Assembly: GCA_963971405.1 (NCBI GenBank)
Contig: OZ020485.1
Location: forward strand, 2,418,001-2,482,000
Direction: 5' to 3'
From: Psococerastis gibbosa
Lineage: Eukaryota; Arthropoda; Insecta; Psocodea; Psocidae
Length of the DNA stretch: 64,000 nucleotides
The notes beneath the pieces were generated by a model that ran no database searches, had not been told where the DNA came from, and saw nothing but the letters and a program-made list of their open reading frames with translations. Shown here in pieces: positions 1-12,400 of this stretch (its first letter is position 1; every line of letters begins with the position of its first letter). A program made the position numbers and the translations under genes.

Positions 1-396
1 GACTCCCCTTCAGGAGAGTTATATTTAATTTAACATTCGTACTTAGCCTATAGACAGCAATGAAGAGTTCCCATTTTTATATAGTACTTTGAAGCTTTTA
101 CAGGAGACAATCTTCATTTGTTATTTTAGGTTTAGGCAGCGAACAGATGCATTGAGTTAAGCAGTGTGTTATTAACAGTGCGTACTTATGTTGTAGGTGT
201 CCAGTTGGACTCTTAGTAATGGAAAGTGGCTGTCACTATCTCGGATGAGCCTGTGATTACAAATACCTCTTCTACGTCTGCTAGATTTAATATAATAATG
301 GGCATTTATCAGAGGCTTTTTTGACTATCTAACCGGGCACTAGACCTATTAGATGAGTTATGAAGACACTGACCGCTAGTTTTTGTTTTATTTCAG

Positions 397-467
397 GAAA
401 TATCCGAACAACACTGTTGGCTGGCTCAAGTTTCAATATCTCGTGGCATCTTGCGTATCCACACAGG
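397..467 (+). CDS. DOMON/SEA gene, exon encoding part of the N-terminal ectodomain
   Basis: A 71-nt exon. The acceptor follows a T-rich tract ending TTTCAG, and the donor is a consensus GTAAGT at 468. Two bases finish an upstream codon, then 23 codons read [12 protein letters not shown] and [11 protein letters not shown], joining in phase 0 to GGYKLQVLD at 5567. The joined text is smooth protein sequence, which is the main evidence. It contains a possible N-glycosylation site (NIS). The preceding exon is outside the window. Confidence 0.8.
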
Positions 468-3400
468 GTAAGTTAGTTCAAAATCTAATTATTAGCAATA
501 TTTAAATCAGGGTTAGGCAAGAGCATGACTTCCCTTTTCAAATCAACAGTGACAGCAGTTTCCAAAGTAATTGCCATGATGATCGCCAATCTTCGATAGA
601 AGAGCCATTGTAAAGAATAAAATGTCAGCAGGTTGTACCCCTACTGCCTTTTCGGCACAAAAAAGCCAACCTGGGTGTTTTAGAGCAAATTAATTAGTTA
701 TTCATTTTACAATGATATGAAAATGGCCTTATGAACAATGTATAAAAAATATATAAGCTTTCGTGGTAAAGTTTCGTTCTTGCATATGAAATATTGTTGC
801 TTTAGACTTCAATAGGAAAAAAAAAGGAAGTAACTAATTTAGTCCAGAATACCTAAGTCTACTTTCTTTGCAAAGTATTTGGAAATCTGTGCCTTAAATT
901 GGTAAAGAAAGAAATTGTCTTTATTTTCCATATGGGCGAATTTTGAGCCTTTCGGCCCACTCTTACAATTAACCCAAAAAACCCATGTAGCTTGGAATGG
1001 AGGTTTCCTGAAACACTGTTCTCTTATCTTTCGTTTCGGGTATGGCACTGCGGCGCGCTTTCCTATAAGACTCTGCCGTAGGATCAGAAGTAGGCTAGGT
1101 ATTTGTGTAGTATTGGGCACTGCTTTCACTGTTTTTAGCTTAGACACAATTGAGTGCGGCCAGACCACCGCGGATCAATTACAAATGTTTCAGGTCCCGT
1201 TCCTCTGTGGTTTGCGCGTTTTTACTGCCGAAATTGGCCGCAGGGCAAAAGTGTTAAGTGCCCCATAGGCCTGTAATAAGAGCATTTTGTTTTTTAGCTA
1301 TTTCCCCGGATTAACTGAAATCTCACCAATAGCAAAACTGTACAGTTTAACTTCTACTGTAACATACAATTAAGGAATGATTATTGATGATTGTATTACC
1401 TTACCTATAGAGATGCATCTTTGAAATCGGGATTGTCATCATCATTTTGTGTGACCTGTGGACAAGCTAACCGATGGATTTCGATTAAAATCGGCATGTA
1501 GGTTTGCAAAAAGCATGTCTCGGGACCATTCTTTTTCGTTTCGGCTGGTTCAATTTTTTTTGGTAGGGGGGGGGGGTGTTAAACCCCCAAATCTGCAAGA
1601 AAACAAATGAAGAAATTGACTTCTAAAAAACGACTCGAGCAATTTTTTAAATTTACATTATAGGCTATTGTAATATTATTATTGTGTATATTAGGTGGCT
1701 TTCTCCTCGATAGTTTAATTCAGGTGATAAAAAAGAAAATAGGCAGATCAATCTTTTATTTCCATGTGCTTACAACCGCCTTCTTGAACCTGACACTTGA
1801 AGCGTGCAGTATATTATACACACTGTATGGAAAGGGGTGGGGTGTATGACAGCTTCCCGGATAAAATATGTGTTTTTTTTTTAAATCGCCTTAGCGCCTT
1901 CAAATGATTAGTGAAGTTCCAGTTGTAATGTGTGGTCAGAAGCATACATCTTTTTTCGTTGGCACCGGTACGTAGTTTCAGCTGCCAGCCCAACTGAAAG
2001 AAGAAAATGGGGACATTGTAACATTCATTGTTAAAAAATTAATTAGTACAGTTTTACGTAATAAATTAAAAAAACACAACCGGTTTCGGCTCACGCCATC
2101 ATCAAGTGCAATTGAAAAACAGATAAAACAAAACGGTATGCAAGCTAAAACAAAACGCATTGTCAGGATACACACAGCATCGCATAAAGTAAACAATTTT
2201 AAATTGAACATTTAAAAATTAAGCAATGGAAGCGCTAACTTAAAAAGGTTATGTCAATAAGTAACGTTTTGTTTTTAACCATAGCTTCCCTTAGCTCAAT
2301 GGTTTCTAAATTATCAAGAAGTTTCCCCTTGTTGGCTACATGTAACATCTTAAAATTATCCAAGTCGCATGGCTGTGGGTGTTTATGTTTTTATTATTAT
2401 TTTATTATGTTTACATTGTAACATGTATAATTTGCCTTATTAAATGTAGTTTTCTGCAAATGGTAAGCATGGGAGGTGCTAACGGAAACTATGAATAAGT
2501 TGTTAAGGAGTTAGGTTTGGCGTTCTCAATTGAATTTCAATGAGTTTTGGCCGATATAGGCCGTACCCCAATCAACCATAGGAGTGCTAGCTTCAGAGTA
2601 TTTCCATTAATTACAACTGTAGGCCTGCCTGGATGTACCTCAGTCATCAAAATATTCCTTGGGTCCATCAGGTTAGCTTTTCCTGACATGTGTCCTAGCA
2701 AGTTTGCAATTGTTATGACTGGTGAGGTAATGCCAATGATGCCGATCATGGGTTAGTAAGGCGAGCCCCTTTGTCGGCGGTTGTGCCAGTGATTGACAGC
2801 AACCAGAATGCATGTGATAGCTGGCCTTGCCACCCAGCTAATGTGTTGTCTTAAAATATACAATATTATGTGTGGCACAATTAGGAAAAACCTGTGGGGT
2901 TGATAATGAAGCTGCAGTCTGCACTGACTCGGAAGCGCCTGAACTTCAGTGATTATGCAACCGTGCCATTTATTTACTAATTTATTTGTTGGCTATACTT
3001 TATAATAAAAAAAAATAATATAAACCTGCCATGACACCGAAGTTAGGGCAATTTGCCATGACCAGGGCTGAGAAGTCACTGAAATGCCCGAATTTCCGTA
3101 TGTAGCCTACCGAAAAATCAGAATTTTATGGGGTAGGCCTATAGGAGGGGAAGTGATCATTTTTGAAGACTATAGCCCATAAGCTGGTATTCCACAGGTA
3201 GGAACAGAGGTGTCAACCAACAATAAGCTGGTATATCATGGTTCCACTATGCCCAGTGGATCGATCTACCCTTGGCATTCTATACATAAGCTTTATCTTT
3301 AATCTTTAGTGGTATAGTAGGCGCAAATCAAACATTTTCATGGATGTAGGCTATAGTACAGCGCCAATATTTTTTAGTTCCTTTAAATAAACAAAAATAT

Positions 3401-6400
3401 TTGCAGCTGAAATGTTTAAATAGTATTTTAACCTATATGCTATATGTACTTACTGTTCCTGTTATTTTTATTTGTTAATTTATATAGTATTCTTAAATTG
3501 TTCAACTCCATTTTGTATTTTTGAACTAACATCTTTTAAATATTTTATTTTATATTCTAAAATGTACATTTACATTGACTAAGGCTCAATCAGAGCCTTA
3601 ATATTAATATATATAGTTTTTTATGTTTTCATTTTGACCGTAAGTACTATTGTAATTGTTCTCTAATAAGCCTTTAAAATTTAATGTATTCTTGAAATTA
3701 CCCCAGTGATACATGTCTCTTTGAGTACTTAGTACTGGGGTAGACTTTGTAAACTGCACAAGAAAAACTGTAATATACTATTTACTTACTTACTTACTAG
3801 CTTTGCCCCAGAAAACCAGCAGTGTGAAACATGGTACTAGGAAATTTTTAGATAAGAATTACACCTATTATATTGTATAATAGACTACGATACTACGATT
3901 ACGGCAATTTAGCCGTACACCACCATGAATTGATGAATTCTGACTTATAATTATCGTCTGCAATACCGTACCAATACTCGTATTTTGTAGCCTATAGCTC
4001 TGAAAGTTATGCGCGGAGGCAACACGTAACAGCTCATCTGCAGTCAATGCCTGGAATTTAATCGAGCTTACGTCACCCAGAGGAATTGATAGTCCTCACA
4101 AGTTGTATAGATTGGAGCTAAGTGGCCCGCTGGGCACATGCATATCGTGCGGACCAATGTGAAAGTTCAAACAAGTCTGTGCGACATGTGCCTCATATAC
4201 GGCTAGTTACATTACAATTTTCTATTGTTGCCTACCATGCTGCTTTGCCACAGCCGGCCATGTCCTGTTGGCAGACAACGTAGGAGACGGCCCTGGGTCC
4301 ACTCAGCCCTGATGGGTAGCGAATGTTACTGTCGCCGGCAGGGGAAACCCACGCACTTTCAATTGACTCGCATTGTTTGAGCGATCTTGTCGGCTCTTGA
4401 ATGACAATACAGTGTATCCCATTTTGAAGATTGTGGTGCTGCATAATATCAGGAATTTCGTCAGGAAACTGGCCACTGACAGCATAGCCTATAGTAGAAT
4501 AAGCTTACTGTATCTCAGTTAGTGATTAATTAGACAAGTTTTAATAATGTTGCTTGTTAAGGCTGCCCGCCTTACAGGTAGGCCTTTATCTTTGAAATGA
4601 ATTGTCTTACTATGGTCTATTAGGCTTATCCACAGTCTAAGTTTTAAATAAATAAATAATGAAATAACGACTTTCTTTGTTCTATTACTAAGCAACACAG
4701 CGGTGTCCTGAGTCCTCAGTGTTGCCTAAATTTATTGGTGCTGGATAAAAAGTTAGTTCGGTTACAGGAGGTCGTGAGGCAATTAGCTAGCCCGGTCACG
4801 TGGGGTCGTGTCTCTGCGTTAGGTACCTGTTGCGTCAGGCTAGCCCACATGCCTACACCGGATTGATAAAACTGTCGTTAGCTGGCCAAGGTTGCGTACA
4901 GGTCGCACTATAATCGACTGTTTTGTGTAGCTTGCTGGCCTAATTGCCTGCTGTGCTATTGTAGTACTCGCAGCAGCATGCATCATTGTTTTTATTGCAT
5001 TTACTACAGTAAAATATTGTATTACAAAAAAATGTTTGGAGGGCGTACATGATGTATGATTGTAGGTCGCATTCGTATAGCCTTTTCACACATTTCTACA
5101 TTCTTTTTTATTGACCTGGTATTTGGCTTGTTCCCAACTCCAGGTCTCCAGACAAAGCGACTAATGGCAAAACAATCATTGTTTTTAAACTACGAGAGTA
5201 ATCTTGTGGTAATATACCCCTCGGTTGAGTCGTTTTTGCACGCTAAACCGAGTCCTAATTATCCACCAGTAGCCATTCAGTTGTGGGCAAAACAAACACA
5301 TGTACATTCTTCTAGAGGATGCTACAATAAGAATATAGGCATAATTGACAACACTTTAAAAATATTTGCATTTTAATAGGTCGGTATACTTCTCCCAACC
5401 ATTTTTTCAGATGAATTGACTCACGATTGCATGGCTAAGTAAAAATAGTAATTGTGCCGATTTGGAGCGTATTGGGCGTTTCTATAGCAGTAACTCCACA
5501 TTCACCGTTTCTGCAGTCGTCCATGTAGCATGATATATAATATAATCTGTTGTTGTTGCTGTGCAGGGTGGGTACAAGCTGCAGGTGCTGGACAGCCTGG
5601 AGCGGCCCGTGCTGGACCTCACGCCCGTCACTGCCGACTCCGAGTTCGTGTCGACCGACGCGACGGCCCAGAGCTTCGCCGCCCAGCTGCCACCCGAGTT
5701 CACCTGCGAGGACTGCACGGTGCGGCTGCTACGGCAGGCGTCCGAGTGGGGTTCGGGCTATCGGTTCTGGTCCTGTGCCGATGTCGACGTCAAGCCCAGT
5801 AAGTTGTTCTATCACATCACTAGAAATTATATTGATGCACAACTTGCATCTAACATTTACATAACAGCGATTAACCTACATAATTACATGCTCCCCAGAA
5901 ACTCATCAAGCTAATAAAACGCACCCTCCACCAGGTACGCATGTAGTATCCGCCTCAACTCCCTAGCTTCCGAATGCTTTCTGTTTATATAATAAGTTAT
6001 GGTCCGGCAACTGGTTAATGAATGTGAAAGTCAGTGTCGGGGCCCACCTGCTTTCTCGGCTCAATATTCCCCCCCCCCCTATTGTAAAATCGGATTTTGG
6101 GAGGCAGTGTGTTAAGGCTGCTTCGATGTACGTGGAGGGAGCAGTAAAAATGTTCGTATGCTTGCTTTCCAGGCCAGCAAGCCAGAAATAGGCGTGTTTC
6201 TTAAGTTTGCAATTGATTGTAAACTCATCTGTGAATGAATGAGTAATTTTATAGTATTGGGTATTATGACAAAATAATGGTTTTTTACAAAAAAATAATT
6301 CGCACACTAGTCAACTAGCGCGTGTAAAATCCGCCTACAATTTTAGAAATATGCAATTCCGTTATAAAGTTCTTACATAATACACATCCACCAATACACG

Positions 6401-9400
6401 TATTCGTACAAACAGCGTATGTAGCAGCCTACCTGTTTCCCTTCAGTATACTCTGACATACCAGCTTACAAGCGGGCCTACTGTGCCTTTTAGTATTAAG
6501 TTATTTCTGGGGTTAGAAATGTAAGCAAGCCAATTTTGAACAGCACTTTCCATTGTTATCCAAAATTATTTGGTTTACATATTTTTTAATCCCAGACTAA
6601 GAATAAAAATTAATCGCCATAGTAGGGCCGCAGTTGGACTTCCAATACTAAATAAATAAACAGAACTTTCACTTTTAATAAATTTATAGTGGTTTTAGTG
6701 TTATTCTTTTAGGCTATAGTCTAGGCTATTAACAATAATATTGTAAGGTACGTAGTGTAGTATCCAACCAGTAATGTCGTACTGTGTAAGACAATGGTTT
6801 GAGTTTCACTGAGGACTTACATGTTTGTGAAAGACAATGCACTGTCATACCATCCACTGGAAAACTCACTAAAACCTGCAGTGTTACGTGTATGCATTTG
6901 TGCTACTTGTTGCCTAAGCATAACTACCAACAGAAAGAAATCAAGGAAAAATTGACCAGATTGACGATTTCGTCTTTCAGTGGTGATTCCTATTAATTTG
7001 GGGTTTATTATTCTACTTAACATACTGTGTGACACCGTAAAATACGATGCATAGGAAGTAAGGATCGTATGTATTGTATAGCGTTCCTAGTTCTGGTTTC
7101 TAGGAGAGCCAATTCTGTGTTTCAGGGAAAGACTTCAAAGAAGATTGCAGTGGGCACGGGAAGTACCTGCTGAGCAAGTGCCGGTGCGACCGCCTGTACT
7201 ACGGGCCGCGCTGCCAGCACCGCGACGAGTGCATCGAGCACGGCGACTGCGGCGACCGCGGCAAGTGCATAGACGTGCACGCGACCACCGCGCCGAGGAA
7301 GCAGTGCTACTGTGACCTGGGCTGGTTTGGCCCGGCCTGTACAAAGCGTAAGTCCCACTAATTATTGTTTGAAGCGAAGGAAATGTTGAGTGGAAGTGGA
7401 AGGGCAAGGAGTGGAAAGGTCCATATGCCTCACCCTGACATTTGGAGTAGAATGCAGTTGCAAAAAGGACAGTCTAAGAACGTTTTTTTTAACTGTCGGG
7501 TTATAGGCCTAATTGATAGTGTTTAGCTTTAGTATCTTTGCGAACCTAATTGAAAATCAGTGAAATGAGAGCCTAATGTAAGTTCGTCTAAAGCTTAATT
7601 AATTAATTTATTGGATTTATAAGATAATACAACAATATATAAACCTGCCATCACCGCGAGAAGTTAGGGCCATTTTAAGGCCCTCTCTCAACTGGGATGT
7701 CAAGCAATCAATAGGCTACATGCGTCAGTACTGTCTGAATAAAAAGAATGGCACAAATCACATGAAAGTGAGCTCTTATGCTCGACCTCAAGGAAGCATC
7801 TGTCACATAGATTCCCTAATCACAAGTGGATGGAGACGGTAACAGACCTGTCAAACATTTCTGTGCGGTGGAGAGACTGCGTCTGGTAGACAGCCTGTTT
7901 ATGTTAGAAGAAAGTATGAGGTGCCATTTCATGTGTAATTTTGAAGATAAGAACAGCTTGATAGAGGAATCTACGGTCATCCAACTAGAGCAGTGAAGCA
8001 TAAGACTCTTTAAATTTGTGTTTAAATTTATGAGACTTTATTATGGTTGCAGGGTCACCCGTGCGAACTACCGACATTGACTTTGGAATTTACTCCAAAA
8101 GAGATGTCAACGACAAGTTTCATCTTTATTGGAGAATTCTCAAAGAAGAGCAAGAAATTGAAGTAAGTATTTTTGATTGCAATGCTAGCTGCATGAAACT
8201 GAGCATTAAGAAGGAGAAAATAGTAGTAGCATTATCCAAAAGTCCCAAATGTATGATAAAAAATTAAATTGTACAATGGCCTTAGACACCCAGAGGTTGC
8301 TCATTGAGTGAGTTGTTTGACATAAGGTATAAGACCCAGGCAATTTTTTGACTACTAGATAGAATTATTTAACTTTCCAGACGTGCCCTATATATACGCG
8401 AAATTGCTTTATTAGTTTTTCGCATTTTCATAATTTAATTGAGATTTAGCCTTCGATTGCGATTGCTATATGGTATAATAGGCTATGGTGTATATGGAAT
8501 TGTCTCCTTTGTAACTTGGTAATATTTCGAACACATTATTATAATAAAAGTAACTGAATAAAATGACGAAGCAGTACAACTACTTCTACTACTGCTTCGT
8601 CACGTAACTCCGGCCGTGAAAGCCTTTGCAATTATATTAAACTGAATAAAATATTATTAAATAAAGTAAATATTACAAAATTATAATATAGGCCTAATTT
8701 ATAAAATTATTAAATATGTTATTCAGTTACTTTTATTATAAAGGCTATGGTTTGTGTGATTTGTTAGAGTTGTCATTCGTTTATATTTGTACTTGTATTT
8801 GTACCTTTTGAAGACCTCTTAGTTTAATGCTGAAATTGAATTTAAATCGAAAATCCGACAATTTTCAAAATTTCGCGGTATTGTTCACCGCCATATTTTT
8901 GTGTAGGTACATTTCTGCAATACTACCAACAAAACAAGAAAAATGGCGATTTTTTCTTATTCACAAATCACAATAAACTTATTTGATTTGCAAAAATGAA
9001 ATATCCATAGTGCAATGGTATCATGCATGCTGACTTCGTACAAAAAATGCCACTAGGCCTATACGATTTTAATTTCGTTTTATTATGAACCTATTTATGC
9101 ACAAAGCGACGTTTCTAATCAGCAGCCATTGCATATCCATCTGTATGACCAGCCGTGAAGAATAGTTACATTTTAGAACGAGCCCGGCATTTGGGATTTC
9201 GATAGAAAAGAGGATCATTCAGCCAAATATTTTGTGAAAGTTTCATGTTATTTCTATTTTTTTTTTTTAGGTCGTCATGGTCGTAAACGGGACGAGTTAT
9301 GCCGGCATCGGGTGGCGACCGCGCACCCTCACGCCGGCCTGTCGTAACTTCCCTGAGATCCTGGAGCGCGGCCAGAAGCCGGGTGTCTACAGCAATGCCA

Positions 9401-12400
9401 ACGCAACTGCTGGCGAGCCGACTGCCGAACCGAAGGCTGAGCCAGAAGCCGAACCCGCGGCTGAGCCTAGTGCAGAACCTGAACCTAACGCCGAGCCTGA
9501 ACCTAAAGCTGAGCCGGAACCAATAGCACAACCAGAGCCGAAAGCAGAGCCGGAGCCGAAGGCAGAGCCCGAACCTAAAGGTACGATTTTACTGCAACAC
9601 GTACGCCTAGCTCTTCCGGTTTCTATGCGCAAAAGTTACAAAGGGGGATGATGCGGTTTTAAGGGAGACACTCCTGCGCCCAATGACCCTCAAGTGTCCT
9701 CTCCAGTTTGGATTCGTTTAGGGGTTACAACTCCCACCGTAACTTCGGTGTGTTTCTCGCTCTCGGTCTATGTAAATGAAGTTCGCTTCAGCGATTATTA
9801 ACGGTTGCCCAATGTTGTTTCTTCGGCGCAAAGTCCCATTGCCTCCGAGTGTGAAGCATTGACTTGGGTTGCACCTGTAATGTGCGCCGTCATATGTCGG
9901 CTTTTTTAGTGCTCAGGAAAAAGTTTATGGTCTGACTGGTATCTTATTTGCAGCGGAACCTGAGCCTTCAGCCGAGCCCACTTCGGAGCCCGCAGCTGAG
10001 CCCACCACCACTACGACCAGGCCCGCGTTCCGCAGGCAGCTGCGGCCCAAGTCGGTGGCTGCGCGCGCAGCTCAGGAGGCGCAGCAGAGCAGCAGTGTGA
10101 CGTACTCGGTGTCCACGTCGAGGGGGCGGCGAGCCGTCGACAGTGCAGGCAAGTATTGGTCCAAGCAACATCCTGATAAGAAACCACGTGGATACTCATT
10201 TATTTTTACTTTATTGCTTTTCTATTGATACGTTATTACTCGCATATAAAGAAAGCTTTGTGATTGTCAAAGTTTACGTTTTTTTTTTTTAAACATGGAA
10301 CACAAAGAAGTGTTTTTCCGAAATGTCTGTCTGTCTGTCTGCATTTCAACTACTCGATGGGTTTTGATGAAATTCGGCGTATAGGCTAGGTTAACAAAAT
10401 TATTGTCCAGGGGATATTTAATGTTTTGGATAACTTAATTTTGTCGGGTTTTATCATCCAAAAACCGATCCGAAATATTTTCTTAAATTCACATAAATGC
10501 ATTCGTTATTAATGTGATTAAAGCCCACATACCTCTTTATAATTGATAAATTGATAGTTTGGATCAGGGGTTGATTTCTTTTTCAAAAAAGTGGTTTAAT
10601 TTTTTTTTCTGAGATACGCTTTTGATCAATGCCTTCAAATTTGAGGTATGTTCATGATACTAAATAGAGTAACAAAACAGCAGAGGTTGTTTTTCTAAGC
10701 AAAGTTTTGTTTTCTTGAAGAAATAAATGCACTGCATACCGTACCATGCCAATATTATTGTGTAGTGTTATAGCTGACCACTCTAGTCAATGCTATTGTG
10801 CCATTGACCATTGCAGTGCTCTAAAATTGGGAAAATCGAGATAGCCGAAATTTAACCATGGAATTTTTTATGGATTATTTAGTATGGAATGGCTCATAAT
10901 TATCTTTTATTCATAGTATCTCTACTAATTATTAAATAGGAAAGCATGTACGGGTTCACTGGAACCGTTCATTTTATTCTTATAATATTGTGACCGTTAA
11001 TGCGAATTTAAACTAAATGGGAGCTTCGCAGACCTGATGAAATGTAAATACTGTACGTGCATTTAGATATAAGCTGTTGTATATATGTACATATATATAA
11101 ATATATCATAGGTCTATTGCTGTATAAAAACCTGGCTAATCCTGGTACGTAAGAACTCGAACATAAATCAAAACCCATAAGAGTAGAGGTCTTGTAGTTT
11201 AACTCATCCTTAGTTGCCGACATGGCTATAATTTAGTCCTTGGACAGGCCAACATTTGCATTTTGTACACATTTCACTATTGAAATTGTAGACATTTTCC
11301 ATTACATTTTAATATGTGGTAGGCCTAAACACACCAATCGACTACATTTTTTTTCGGTCTATATAATATGCATACATATTACATATACATATTCACATAC
11401 TGCGTGTGAAAATGTAAAAGAACAGTTTTATCCCATATGATTCCTCAAAATAGTTGTTCGATCACTATTTCATGTGGAAATTTATTTAGTAGGTACCATG
11501 TTGCCATAAACATATGTAACTTATGTATTCGCTGTTGTTGTTCTTGAGGCTTGTCGTTGTTGAGGATAGGTATTTTAAACATAAATAAAGTCTGCTAATC
11601 ACTGCTGTCCCCGAACGAAACGCATTAAAATGAAAGGCTTGTTAATACACAGCGCAGTCTCAAAACGACACAGCATTGCGATATAGCCTACCTCAAGGTG
11701 ACGACACAACTTGATCGGTGGCATCTCAACCAATGACCAGCATCAGGTAGGCCTACTGGCCTAGAACCTAAATCAGAACCTGAGCCTAAATCTGAACCTG
11801 AACCGAAATCAGAACCTGAGCCTAAATCTGAACGCTCAATATATACATGTGGGGTGCTTCTATGCCGGCGGCGCGTTGCAGTTTATGGAGTGGTATTGTA
11901 TTTATGCACCCCCTGATGATGCGGCAAGTCAAGGCGGTAGCAAGCAGAGCGCCTTGTTGTGAGTTCGGAAAGCAGTAAATAGGAGGACCACTGGCATTGG
12001 ATGAAATGCTAAGCCATGTGTTGTCTTGTATAACATAATCACTGTACAAATCATGCACTTGTTACATTATTGGTGACTGGCTTGTAAATTAACGCATTCT
12101 GCACCTTATTTTCACCAGGAAATTCTTCTAAATCCGAGGAACCAACACCAGAACCGGAACCAAAATCTGAGCCCGAACCTATATCTGAACCTGAACCTAA
12201 GTCTGAGCCTGAACCTAAGTCTGAGCCTGAACCTAAATCAGAACCTGAGCCTAAATCTGAGCCCGACCCTAAATCAGAACCTGAGCCTAAATCTGAGCCC
12301 GAACCTAAATCAGAACCTGAGCCTAAATCTGAGCCCGAACCTAAATCAGAACCTGAGCCTAAATCTGAGCCCGAACCTAAATCAGAACCTGAGCCTAAAT

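Noticed and set aside
915-1268. 117-aa plus-strand frame, with a 109-aa frame on the other strand
   Set aside because: No domain, no splice context, and inside an intron of the DOMON/SEA gene.
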